Positions 41,066 to 48,440 of a DNA stretch of 64,000 bases are shown piece by piece (position 1 is the first letter of the stretch; every line of letters starts with the position of its first letter). This DNA is from JBQTIY01 sp052387675 (GTDB lineage: Bacteria > Planctomycetota > B15-G4), in the NCBI GenBank assembly GCA_052387675.1, contig JBQTIY010000005.1, positions 62,001-126,000 on the forward strand. Direction: 5' to 3'. The translations under genes were made by a program, and so were the position numbers. The notes under the pieces are model-generated. The model did not search any database, was not told the DNA's origin, and saw only the letters and a list, made by a program, of their open reading frames with translations.

Positions 41066-41899
41066 TTAGCTCGCAGCCGAGGGCGTCCCGGCCGGCAGCG
41101 GACGTTCGTCGAGCAGGCGCCAGCCCCCCGTGCGCACCAGCACTGTGCCCGGCCGTGGCCAGGCCGGATGCGGCGCTTGCGGCTCGGCGGCTCGGACATC
41201 CGGCACAGCGAGCCAGTCACCGCGCGCTGCTGGACCGAGGAGTCCCAGCGGAGCAGGGGCTCCGACCAATCCCCGCACAGTGCCCGGAGTTGCTGCGGCG
41301 CGCAGCGCGCTGCAGTGGGCCAAGGGAGCAGCCATGACGCGCGCCCGGCTGCGCGGCGACCAGGCCGCGTCGAGGACGAGTTCGGGCGGAGCCTGCAGCG
41401 CCTGGGCCAATAGCCCGCCCACGCGGCGGAAGGCGCCTGCGGGCAGGGCGGGCGGGGCTCCGCTCAGGCTCGGGACTGCGTGTCCGAGTGCCGCCGCAAT
41501 GCGGGCCAGATGCTGCGCCGCGCCTCCGCCGGCCTCGATCACGGCCACATTCTCCGCCAGCGCGTCACGCAGCAGGCCGTCCTCGAGCACGGGCCCCGCC
41601 ACGGCGATGCGCTCGGGCGCAAAGCCGGCCGCGCGGGCCAGCTTGAGCTCATGCGGCGAGGCGACGCGGGCCCAGCCGCCGCGCAGCGCTACGAGCGCCA
41701 GCAACTCGCGCGGCCCGACCTGATCCACGGCTACGCAGAGTGCCAGCCCGGACTGGGCCGCACGATCCAGCACGCGCGAGACAGCGCCATGACTCAGGAT
41801 CCAGGCAGCGCCGCCTGTCAGCCCGGCCGCGATCTCCCGCAGCGCGACACGCTCCAGAAACAGCTCCCCTTCCCGAACCCGGAAGGGTGCGAGGCTCAG
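41066..41899 (-). CDS. Degenerate diaminopimelate decarboxylase-like (PLP barrel) protein
   Basis: About 277 residues if started at CTG 41899, which overlaps the sigma-factor stop as CTGA and has GAGGACGAG just upstream; the first standard start, GTG 41773, would cut into the barrel. SHGAVSRVLDRA, GWARVASPHELKLARAAGF, PERIAVAGP and later RGLVGAPAPLG and GDWLAVPDV align with fold-type III decarboxylases such as LysA. The PLP-binding Lys of YAVKAN is replaced (VAVDQ), the C-terminal Cys region is changed, and the chain is about 130 residues short. A pseudoenzyme or decaying gene is likely. Confidence 0.65.
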   Translation of the reverse strand: MSLAPFRVREGELFLERVALREIAAGLTGGAAWILSHGAVSRVLDRAAQSGLALCVAVDQVGPRELLALVALRGGWARVASPHELKLARAAGFAPERIAVAGPVLEDGLLRDALAENVAVIEAGGGAAQHLARIAAALGHAVPSLSGAPPALPAGAFRRVGGLLAQALQAPPELVLDAAWSPRSRARVMAAPLAHCSALRAAATPGTVRGLVGAPAPLGLLGPAARGDWLAVPDVRAAEPQAPHPAWPRPGTVLVRTGGWRLLDERPLPAGTPSAAS

Positions 41900-42648
41900 G
41901 CCTCGTCCTCGAGGCGCTCGGCGAGGCGGTCGAGCATCCGGCCGTGGATCTGGCAGACCCGCGACTCGGAAATGCCTTCCTTCTGGCCGATGGCCTTCAG
42001 GGTCAGGCCCTCGAAATAGTAGGCCCGCACCAGACGCCGTTCGACGTCGGTCAACTCGCGGGCCACAACCTCGTAGATCTCGCGCCGATGCAGGATCTCG
42101 GCAGGCTCGGCATCTTCGACGAGGAGCTGCTCGTGCTGGGCGTCCATGCCGCCGCCGTCCTCGTCGTTGCCCACGGTGAGCGACACCATGCTGCCGAAGC
42201 GCAGCTCGACCAGGGCTTCGCGCAGGGCATCCAGCGAGAGGCGCAGGCGCCGGGCGAGTTCCAGGTCGGTGGGGTCACGGCCGAGTTTCTCGCGCAGATC
42301 GGCGATGACCTCGTGCAGGCGGGAGCCGCGATTGCGCGCCTCGCGCGGCACCCAGTCCTGCTGGCGCAAGAAGTCGATCATGGCTCCGCGCACGCGCAGC
42401 CGACAGTAGGTTTCGAACTTCACGTTGCGGTCCGGATCGAAGTTCTCGACGGCCTTGAACAGGCCGAAAACTCCGGCGCCCATGAGGTCTTCTTCGTCGA
42501 CAGAGCGCGGCAAACGCAGGGCCAGCTGCTCGGCAGTGCTGCGCACGAGCGGCATGTACAGCTCGACGAGCCGATCTTTTTCGGTGCGCCGGCGCGTGCG
42601 CAAGTAGCGCGCCCACAGGTCTTCGACGGTGCTGCCTTCAGCCTTCAA
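41896..42648 (-). CDS. FliA/WhiG-type RNA polymerase sigma factor
   Basis: A 250-residue sigma-70 family protein with regions 2, 3 and 4, the composition of sigma-28. Region 2 reads DRLVELYMPLVRSTAEQLA and FGLFKAVENFDP; region 3 covers EVIADLREKLGRDPTDLELARRLRLS; region 4 is TLKAIGQKEGISESRVCQIHGRML. TTG 42648 with AGGAA upstream is chosen; the open frame extends to GTG 42741. FliA and WhiG control flagella or sporulation, but no such genes are nearby. The downstream PLP-like gene is coupled through CTGA. Confidence 0.88.
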   Translation of the reverse strand: MKAEGSTVEDLWARYLRTRRRTEKDRLVELYMPLVRSTAEQLALRLPRSVDEEDLMGAGVFGLFKAVENFDPDRNVKFETYCRLRVRGAMIDFLRQQDWVPREARNRGSRLHEVIADLREKLGRDPTDLELARRLRLSLDALREALVELRFGSMVSLTVGNDEDGGGMDAQHEQLLVEDAEPAEILHRREIYEVVARELTDVERRLVRAYYFEGLTLKAIGQKEGISESRVCQIHGRMLDRLAERLEDEA

Positions 42649-42833
42649 ACTTCGTTCCTGCGACCCCGGCACGCGTCGATGAGGGGCGCTTCCGCGTCGT
42701 GCCGTCGCGATCGCCCTGGCGCGGAGGCTGCTCCGCGTCACTCAACTTGCGCAACGGCGCGCACAGATTCAAGCGTGGCTGCGACCAAAGTCGCGCCCCT
42801 GCGCTCGCGAGCTCGCTTGCACTGTGGCATTCT

Positions 42834-42878
42834 GCGCACTCCTGCATCCTTCGGATCGCTCGCTTGCGCACTCCTGCA
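42834..42878 (+). repeat. 13-bp direct repeat at the GH3 gene start
   Basis: GCGCACTCCTGCA occurs at 42834-42846 and 42866-42878, 32 bp apart. The second copy follows GCTCGCTTGC, which also occurs at 42811-42820. The region separates the divergent sigma-factor and GH3 genes and includes the chosen TTG start. Confidence 0.6.
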
Positions 42879-44324
42879 CGCCGCATCGGTCAGGTCATCT
42901 GGCCCGCGGTGCGAGCCTCCAAAGGAGCGGCCGCACTCGACGCGCTGCAGCCGCTCTTTGAGGAGTTCCCGCCCGGTGGCGTGATCATCTTCGGCGAAGG
43001 CGCCGCTGGCGTCGAGAGCCTCATTGCCGCCACGCGCTTGCGCGTCAAGGGCGACTTGCTGGTGGCCGCCGATCTTGAGCGCGGCTGCGGCCAACAGGTG
43101 CGCGAGTACGCCGCCCTGCCACCGGCCATGGCGCTGGCAGCCCAGCGTGATCCCGAGGCCGCGCACCAAGCCGGCCTGCTCACCGGACGGCAGGCGCGGC
43201 AGGCCGGAATCGATGTCGTTTTTGCTCCGGTGGCCGACGTGAACACGGCCGCCACCAACCCGATCATCGCCACGCGCTCCTTCGGCGATGATCCGCGGCG
43301 CGTCGCCGCGCTGGCCTCCTCCTTCGCGGCCGGCTTGCGCGATGGCGGCGTCCTGGCCGTGGCCAAGCACTTTCCCGGCCACGGCAGCACGGTGCAGGAC
43401 AGCCACGACGTTTTGGCTCGAGTCACCCGCAACGCACAAGAACTCCACGATGTCGATTTGCTGCCCTTCCGCACGCTCATTGCCGAGCGCGTCGGCGGCA
43501 TCATGGTCGGGCACTTAGAGGTGCCGGCGCTGGATGCGGTGCCAGGCAGGCCGGCGACGCGCTCGCCCACGCTCGTGCTCGATTTGCTGCGGCGGCAGTA
43601 CGGTTATGACGGGCTGGTGATCACTGACGCCCTCGACATGGGCGCCTTTCCGCGCGAGGCCGGCAGCGAGCTCGAAGTGCTGCAGTCAGGGCTCGATGTG
43701 CTGCTCATGCCGCGCGACGCTCTGGCCACGGCGCGCGCGCTGGTCGAGGCTCACAGCCGGCACTGGCTGCCCGACGAAGTTCTGGATGGCGCCGTGCGGC
43801 GCATCGAAGCGGCCCGCCAGGCGATTCGTCAGCGCACGCCCAGCACGGCCACCTTGCCGGCGGATTTGCCGCAACGTCTTCTGCAAGCCTCGCTCACGCA
43901 GGGCGCGGCACAACTCCCGCGACTGCTGCCCGGAGCGCCCGTGGAACTCACCGTCTTCGGCCAAGACGGCAACGACCTGACGGTGCCGGCCCTGAGTGAG
44001 GCCTTCGAGGCCGCCGGAGTGCCGGTGCAGGCGGGCGGGCGCCGCGTGGCCGTCGTGCTCACTTCGGTTCGGGCCTGGCTCGGCAGTTCGCGGCTGGCAC
44101 CGCTGGAGCGCCAGCGTCTCGAGTGGGGTGTCGCGCACAAGCGCTTCGAGGTCGTGGTCGTGCTGGGTTCACCTTACGAGTTGCTCGACCTGCCCGACGA
44201 ACAGCCCGGGCTGCTGGCCTATGAACCCTCTCCGGCTGCCGCTCGGCAAGTCGTGCGCGTGCTGCTCGGACAGGCCGCCGCGCCGGGAATTCTGCCCGTG
44301 GGCCCACCCGCCCCACCTGCCTGA
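42864..44324 (+). CDS. nagZ: Glycoside hydrolase family 3 beta-N-acetylhexosaminidase-like enzyme
   Basis: A 486-residue protein if started at TTG 42864 (MRTPARRIGQVIW); an ATG at 42699 gives a longer frame with a poorly conserved leader. GGVIIFGEGA, AADLERGCGQQV, FAPVADVNTAATNPIIATRSFGDDP, AKHFPGHGSTVQDSHD and VITDALDMGA are GH3 signatures, with Asp255 the likely nucleophile and the KHFPGHG...DSH loop characteristic of NagZ-type enzymes that use a His-Asp acid/base. A C-terminal alpha/beta domain (about 350-480) is present. No signal peptide is evident, so cytoplasmic muropeptide recycling is likely. It is convergent with the membrane hydrolase gene. Confidence 0.87.
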   Translation: MRTPARRIGQVIWPAVRASKGAAALDALQPLFEEFPPGGVIIFGEGAAGVESLIAATRLRVKGDLLVAADLERGCGQQVREYAALPPAMALAAQRDPEAAHQAGLLTGRQARQAGIDVVFAPVADVNTAATNPIIATRSFGDDPRRVAALASSFAAGLRDGGVLAVAKHFPGHGSTVQDSHDVLARVTRNAQELHDVDLLPFRTLIAERVGGIMVGHLEVPALDAVPGRPATRSPTLVLDLLRRQYGYDGLVITDALDMGAFPREAGSELEVLQSGLDVLLMPRDALATARALVEAHSRHWLPDEVLDGAVRRIEAARQAIRQRTPSTATLPADLPQRLLQASLTQGAAQLPRLLPGAPVELTVFGQDGNDLTVPALSEAFEAAGVPVQAGGRRVAVVLTSVRAWLGSSRLAPLERQRLEWGVAHKRFEVVVVLGSPYELLDLPDEQPGLLAYEPSPAAARQVVRVLLGQAAAPGILPVGPPAPPA

Positions 44325-44343
44325 GCGCAACCTGCGCCGCAGG

Positions 44344-46737
44344 TCACTGCCGGCGCAAAGGCCCCCGAAGCGCCGTGCAAAGATCGAGTTCCGTCGCGTG
44401 GGCCGCCGTGCCCTGCTCGACGTAGCCGATCGCCCCAAGCTGTTCGCTCAACTCGGGATCGGAGGGCTCAGCGCGCTCGGCCGGGGCTCCGTTGGCCTCG
44501 GCTTCGCAAATCGCACGACACAGCTCTTGATAGAGCAGCGCTGCCGTGACCGGCCGCTGCTCGATGAGGTTGCGGCTCTCGAGTGGGTCGCGCGCGAGGT
44601 CGTAGAGTTCGCGCCGGCGCGTCGCGGTGTCGACGATGAGCCGAAGCCCCTTCCGCGTCCAGGAGAAGACCGGCAGGCGCGCGGAGCTGCGGGCGAGCAG
44701 CCCACGTGAAGCGTCTCGGTGCGGCGAAAAGAGATCGATGCCTTCCATGTCGGCGGGAGCGGCCAGCCCGGCCATGCGCAGGAGCGTCGGCGCGAGATCG
44801 GTGAGCGTGGCCGGGCCACGCAGAAATGCTGGAGCGCGGCCCGGCACGCAGAGCACCAGGGCCACATCTACCTGATGACCGTAGACCAGATCGCCGTGCT
44901 CGAGGGCGCCGTGCTCGCCCAGCGACTCGCCGTGATCGGAGACAACGGCGATGACGGTTTGGCCTGCTCTCCCCGACGCCTCAAGGGTGGCCACGAGTTC
45001 TCCGAGCACGCGGTCCGCCAGTGCCACGCGAGCCGCATAGAGCTGCCGCAGGTGCGTCCAGCCCGCCTGGTCCACGACGGCCTGACCAAATTTGTAGGCG
45101 TCGATCCAGGCGCGGCTGCCTGTCACCGAGCCCTCATAAGGTTCGACGAAACGCTCCACGAGGTCGGGCGGCGCGCTGTACGGCGCGTGCGGCTCAAAGG
45201 CATGCACCCAGGCCAGGAAGGGTTCGCCGTCGTCGAGCTGCGCAAGCCAGTCCGCCAGCCGCGCCGGGAGGTGCGCACCCGCCACGCCTTCGTTCCACAG
45301 CGAGGGATTCGCAAAGAGTTCCTCGTAGACCTCGAAGCCCTCAGCAAAGCCGTGGCGAGCCGCGGTGTTGGGATTGGTCATGAAGGCAGCCGTGCGCCAG
45401 CCCTCGTTGCGCAGCAACTGGGCGAGGCGCGGCGTGTCGGAGCGCAGCCGCTGCACTCCCTTTTGGTCTTCCACCATGACCACACCGTGCGTCTGCGGCC
45501 CCTGGCCGGTGAGCAGCGAACCCACGGAGGCCAGGGTGTAGCTCGCCGGTGCCGTCGCTTCGGTGAAAACAGCGCCGCGACGAACAAGTTCGTCGAACTG
45601 GGGCGTAATGCTCTCCCCGTTAATGCGCTCCGAGATCACTCGCCGCGCGAGGGCATCCAGAGTCACAACCAAAAAAGAGGGCGGTGTGGCCGGCTTGTGC
45701 ACATCGAGCGGCGGTCGCTCGGGAGGCTGCGCCTCCCCTTCGGGCACGAGCACGGCCGCGCGCTCCATCCGCAGCGACCGAGCCTCGGCATCTCGCGCCC
45801 AGATCTCCAGCAACACCGGCTTGCCGGCCCAGGCGGTCAGATCGAACTCCGCATCGCGCGGCACGGAATCACTCGGCTGAAAGGTGTGCAGTCGCAGCCG
45901 CCGGCCATCATCGGTGAGGACCGAGAGTTCGGTTGGCGCGCCGATGGCGGTCAGGCGAAAGCGCAGCACGACGCGGGAGGCCGTCGGCAGCTCGAGCGCC
46001 AGCCGGGCCGACGTCCCGGGCGGAACCTCGAGCGCCGAGCGCGCCTCTGCACCTTCACCGACGGTCATGAGACCGGCCGGTGGCGCGGGCCGGATCGGTT
46101 CCTGAAGCTGTCCCGTCGGCGCAAAGCGCACCGTGGTCAAGATGCCGGCCAGCGGCAGGGGCACGACTTCCCCCATGAGCTGGCGCATTTCTGTGCGCTC
46201 AAAGACCAGTTCGACGCGATTGCTGCCGCGGCGCTGCAGCGTGGCGGAAACTTCCGCCAGGAGCAGGCTGGTCGCGCCCCCCGAGACGCTGGTGGTGACC
46301 GGCAGGTCGGCGTGTGCGAGTTCCTCGCCGTTGAAAACGAGGACGACACGCTGCGGCTGCGACGTGCCATTGGCTACCTGCACGGAGAGCTGGCGATCTT
46401 GCGGCTGCAGGATGTCGAGCGAGAAAGCAGGGCGCCGGCCTACAAGCCAGGCGTAGGGGGGCGAACCATGCGGATTGGACAGCATGCCCACCGCACCTTG
46501 ACCCAGTCTGCGCTCAGCCTCCTGCGTCTGGAACTGTCCGCGCTGCGTGCCTGCCTCGAGCACATCCGTGGTGCGCACAATCTCGCCGTCCTGAAAGGCA
46601 TTGAGGAGGTTGATGTGCGCTGCCAGCCGGAGGGGCGGCAGCGGCTTGGGCTGTGAGTCCACGATGCGCCAAAGCAGCAACGAGATGAGCGCCGCGCCGA
46701 CCACTGCGGCCCCAATGGCTCTCGCACGCGGCGACAC
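44344..46737 (-). CDS. Membrane-anchored hydrolase of the alkaline phosphatase/sulfatase superfamily
   Basis: A 797-residue protein starting at GTG 46737, four bases after the upstream stop with GGGGG in front. One N-terminal membrane anchor (AIGAAVVGAALISLLLW). Residues about 25-345 are beta-rich. The hydrolase domain begins at PPSFLVVTLDALARR and contains SYTLASVGSLLTG, AWVHAFEPHAPY, VVSDHGESLGEHGALEHG and GIDLFSP. The sulfatase Cys/Ser position is Thr401 and the usual Pro and Arg are Ala and Val. The DHGESLGEH block is typical of Thr-using transferases and phosphodiesterases such as phosphoethanolamine transferases. It closes the pcrA-FHA-zinc ribbon operon. Confidence 0.83.
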   Translation of the reverse strand: MSPRARAIGAAVVGAALISLLLWRIVDSQPKPLPPLRLAAHINLLNAFQDGEIVRTTDVLEAGTQRGQFQTQEAERRLGQGAVGMLSNPHGSPPYAWLVGRRPAFSLDILQPQDRQLSVQVANGTSQPQRVVLVFNGEELAHADLPVTTSVSGGATSLLLAEVSATLQRRGSNRVELVFERTEMRQLMGEVVPLPLAGILTTVRFAPTGQLQEPIRPAPPAGLMTVGEGAEARSALEVPPGTSARLALELPTASRVVLRFRLTAIGAPTELSVLTDDGRRLRLHTFQPSDSVPRDAEFDLTAWAGKPVLLEIWARDAEARSLRMERAAVLVPEGEAQPPERPPLDVHKPATPPSFLVVTLDALARRVISERINGESITPQFDELVRRGAVFTEATAPASYTLASVGSLLTGQGPQTHGVVMVEDQKGVQRLRSDTPRLAQLLRNEGWRTAAFMTNPNTAARHGFAEGFEVYEELFANPSLWNEGVAGAHLPARLADWLAQLDDGEPFLAWVHAFEPHAPYSAPPDLVERFVEPYEGSVTGSRAWIDAYKFGQAVVDQAGWTHLRQLYAARVALADRVLGELVATLEASGRAGQTVIAVVSDHGESLGEHGALEHGDLVYGHQVDVALVLCVPGRAPAFLRGPATLTDLAPTLLRMAGLAAPADMEGIDLFSPHRDASRGLLARSSARLPVFSWTRKGLRLIVDTATRRRELYDLARDPLESRNLIEQRPVTAALLYQELCRAICEAEANGAPAERAEPSDPELSEQLGAIGYVEQGTAAHATELDLCTALRGPLRRQ

Positions 46738-46741
46738 CCGC

Positions 46742-47839
46742 TCAGCCCCCTGCCTGGGCCTTGATGGCCCGAGCCAACAGGCTCTCAGCCTCGCTCGAAA
46801 CTCCGCTGAGGCCCTCCACGCTCTCCAAGTAGCGCCGGCACTGGCTTTCAATCGACGCCCAGTTCTCCGAGCCGGCCGTCAAAGCTCCGTTGCGCTCAAG
46901 ACGGTCGCGGGTGAGGTCCCAAGCTGCGCTGGCCATCTTGCGCAGCTCGTTGAGTTCCACATCGGCGGCGGCCGCGTTGGCGGGGTCGGCTCGACGAAAC
47001 TCTTCGATCACCGCTACGCCGCGGCCGAATTGCCGCGCCTGAGCCCAGAAGCGCGCCTCGACGCGAGCATCGGCCTCAGTCGGCGGCCGATCGAGACTGG
47101 CCACCTTGGCGTAGTAGTGCGGAAGCTTGGCCGCTTCCGCCGCCATGGGATGGTTGGGGTACTTCTCCAGGAACTCCGCCACGCGCCGCAGCAGGTAGCG
47201 ACAGTTCGGCGAGCGCAGCGCGTGGTCGACGGGCAGGCTGTCCACGTGATCCTGCCGCAGCGCCGTGATCGTGCCCCAAAGTGAGTCGGGGGCAGCGGAC
47301 TCTTCGCGGGCAGCACTCACGGCGGCAAACTGGCGAGTCTCGATGAGAAGTTCCTGCGCCTGCCCGTGCAGGGAATCGCCCGCCGGAACCTGCTCGAGCA
47401 AGGCCACGGCCGCGGCGTAGTCACCGCGATTAATCGCTTCGCGCGCCTGCTGCACCATGCTCACGGAGTCTGCGCCTCCGCGGCTCAGGAAGACGGCCAG
47501 CACAACTACCAGCACCACCCCGACTGCAATCCGAGCGATCGTCGCCGAACTGACCCCCGGCTCTCCGCGGGCTTCGCGTCGGCGAGTTGTCGCCGAGCGC
47601 GTGCCGGCCGACGCCTTGGCCTTGGTCGGTGGCGTTGGAGCAGACGCGAGTGCTGGCGGCGTGGGCGAGGGCGCGCGTGCAGGCGCAGGAGCGGGTGCGG
47701 GCGAATGCGCGGGCGTGGACGCGGGCGGCGCAGGAATCGAGAGCGCGGCTTTGCAGCGCGGACAACGCCCGCTGCGCCCCGCCAACTCATCACGTGCGCT
47801 GAACGACGCGCCGCAGGCCGCGCAGCGGACCGCAATCAC
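46742..47839 (-). CDS. Zinc-ribbon, single-span membrane, TPR-like protein
   Basis: A 365-residue protein starting at GTG (overlap GTGA with the FHA gene). CAACGASFSARDELAGRSGRCPRCKAAL forms an MJ0042-type zinc ribbon (two CxxC). A Pro/Ala linker (about 35-95) leads to one membrane helix (ARIAVGVVLVVVLAVFL, about 105-121). The last 240 residues are helical, including VQQAREAINRGDYAAAVALLEQV, typical of TPR-type repeats. The ribbon should face the cytoplasm and the helices the periplasm. It sits between an FHA-like gene and a membrane hydrolase; a scaffold role is inferred. Confidence 0.75.
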   Translation of the reverse strand: MIAVRCAACGASFSARDELAGRSGRCPRCKAALSIPAPPASTPAHSPAPAPAPARAPSPTPPALASAPTPPTKAKASAGTRSATTRRREARGEPGVSSATIARIAVGVVLVVVLAVFLSRGGADSVSMVQQAREAINRGDYAAAVALLEQVPAGDSLHGQAQELLIETRQFAAVSAAREESAAPDSLWGTITALRQDHVDSLPVDHALRSPNCRYLLRRVAEFLEKYPNHPMAAEAAKLPHYYAKVASLDRPPTEADARVEARFWAQARQFGRGVAVIEEFRRADPANAAAADVELNELRKMASAAWDLTRDRLERNGALTAGSENWASIESQCRRYLESVEGLSGVSSEAESLLARAIKAQAGG

Positions 47840-48435
47840 CGCGGAGGACGACCGGGGTGCCGCGGCGGCGGAGACTTGGGCCCCCGAAAGCCGGGCGGCA
47901 GAGGACGCCGGAAGAGCGGTACGCGGGCGGGTGCGGCGGGAGGGAATGGCTCGGAAGAGGTCACAGGCACGGGCCGAGTCTCCGCCGTTGGAGCGGTGGG
48001 AACGAAGCGGTCGGCGGGGTCGGCAGTTGCGACGGGCTCAACGAGAGGCTCCGCTTCCTGGAGCAGCAGTTCCTCCGTAAGCAACTCCTCGGTGCAGGTA
48101 AGTTCCACGAGTTCCGGCGCCTGCGGCTCCGGCGGCAGGGAAGCCTCGGGATTCTTGTAGAGCACCATCGACTCGCCGAGACGCAGCGTGTCGTTGTGCA
48201 GCAGGTCCGCGACAGGCCGAAACTCCTCGTTGAGGAGGACATCGCCAGTGACAACGACCGCCCGGTGTCCGGTCGCAGTCACCTCCAAGCGCACGCGCCG
48301 GCCGCTGGCCGACTCATGCCGGAGGACGATGTCGCAGTCGGCGGACCCGCCCAAGGTCGTCTCCTGCTCGCGCAACTCGAGCGGACGCGGACCCTGCCCT
48401 TCATTGATGATGAGACGTGCCATGGTTGAGTTCAT
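47836..48435 (-). CDS. FHA-like domain protein
   Basis: A 199-residue protein. Residues about 5-95 follow the FHA beta-sandwich pattern (MARLIINEG...LELREQETTLGGSADCDIVLRHE...VVVTGDVLLNEEF...LLHNDTLRLGES). The GR and S-x-x-H phosphothreonine contacts of canonical FHA domains are replaced (LGGS and SGRRVRL), so phosphopeptide binding is doubtful. The rest is acidic then Pro/Arg-rich and probably disordered. It starts five bases after the pcrA stop and overlaps the zinc-ribbon gene. ATG 48423 is a possible alternative start. Confidence 0.7.
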   Translation of the reverse strand: MNSTMARLIINEGQGPRPLELREQETTLGGSADCDIVLRHESASGRRVRLEVTATGHRAVVVTGDVLLNEEFRPVADLLHNDTLRLGESMVLYKNPEASLPPEPQAPELVELTCTEELLTEELLLQEAEPLVEPVATADPADRFVPTAPTAETRPVPVTSSEPFPPAAPARVPLFRRPLPPGFRGPKSPPPRHPGRPPR

Positions 48436-48440
48436 CGATT

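Noticed and set aside
47640..47740. GC-rich repetitive bases as a CRISPR or repeat array
   Set aside because: They encode the Pro/Ala linker of the zinc-ribbon protein and have no constant repeat-spacer pattern.
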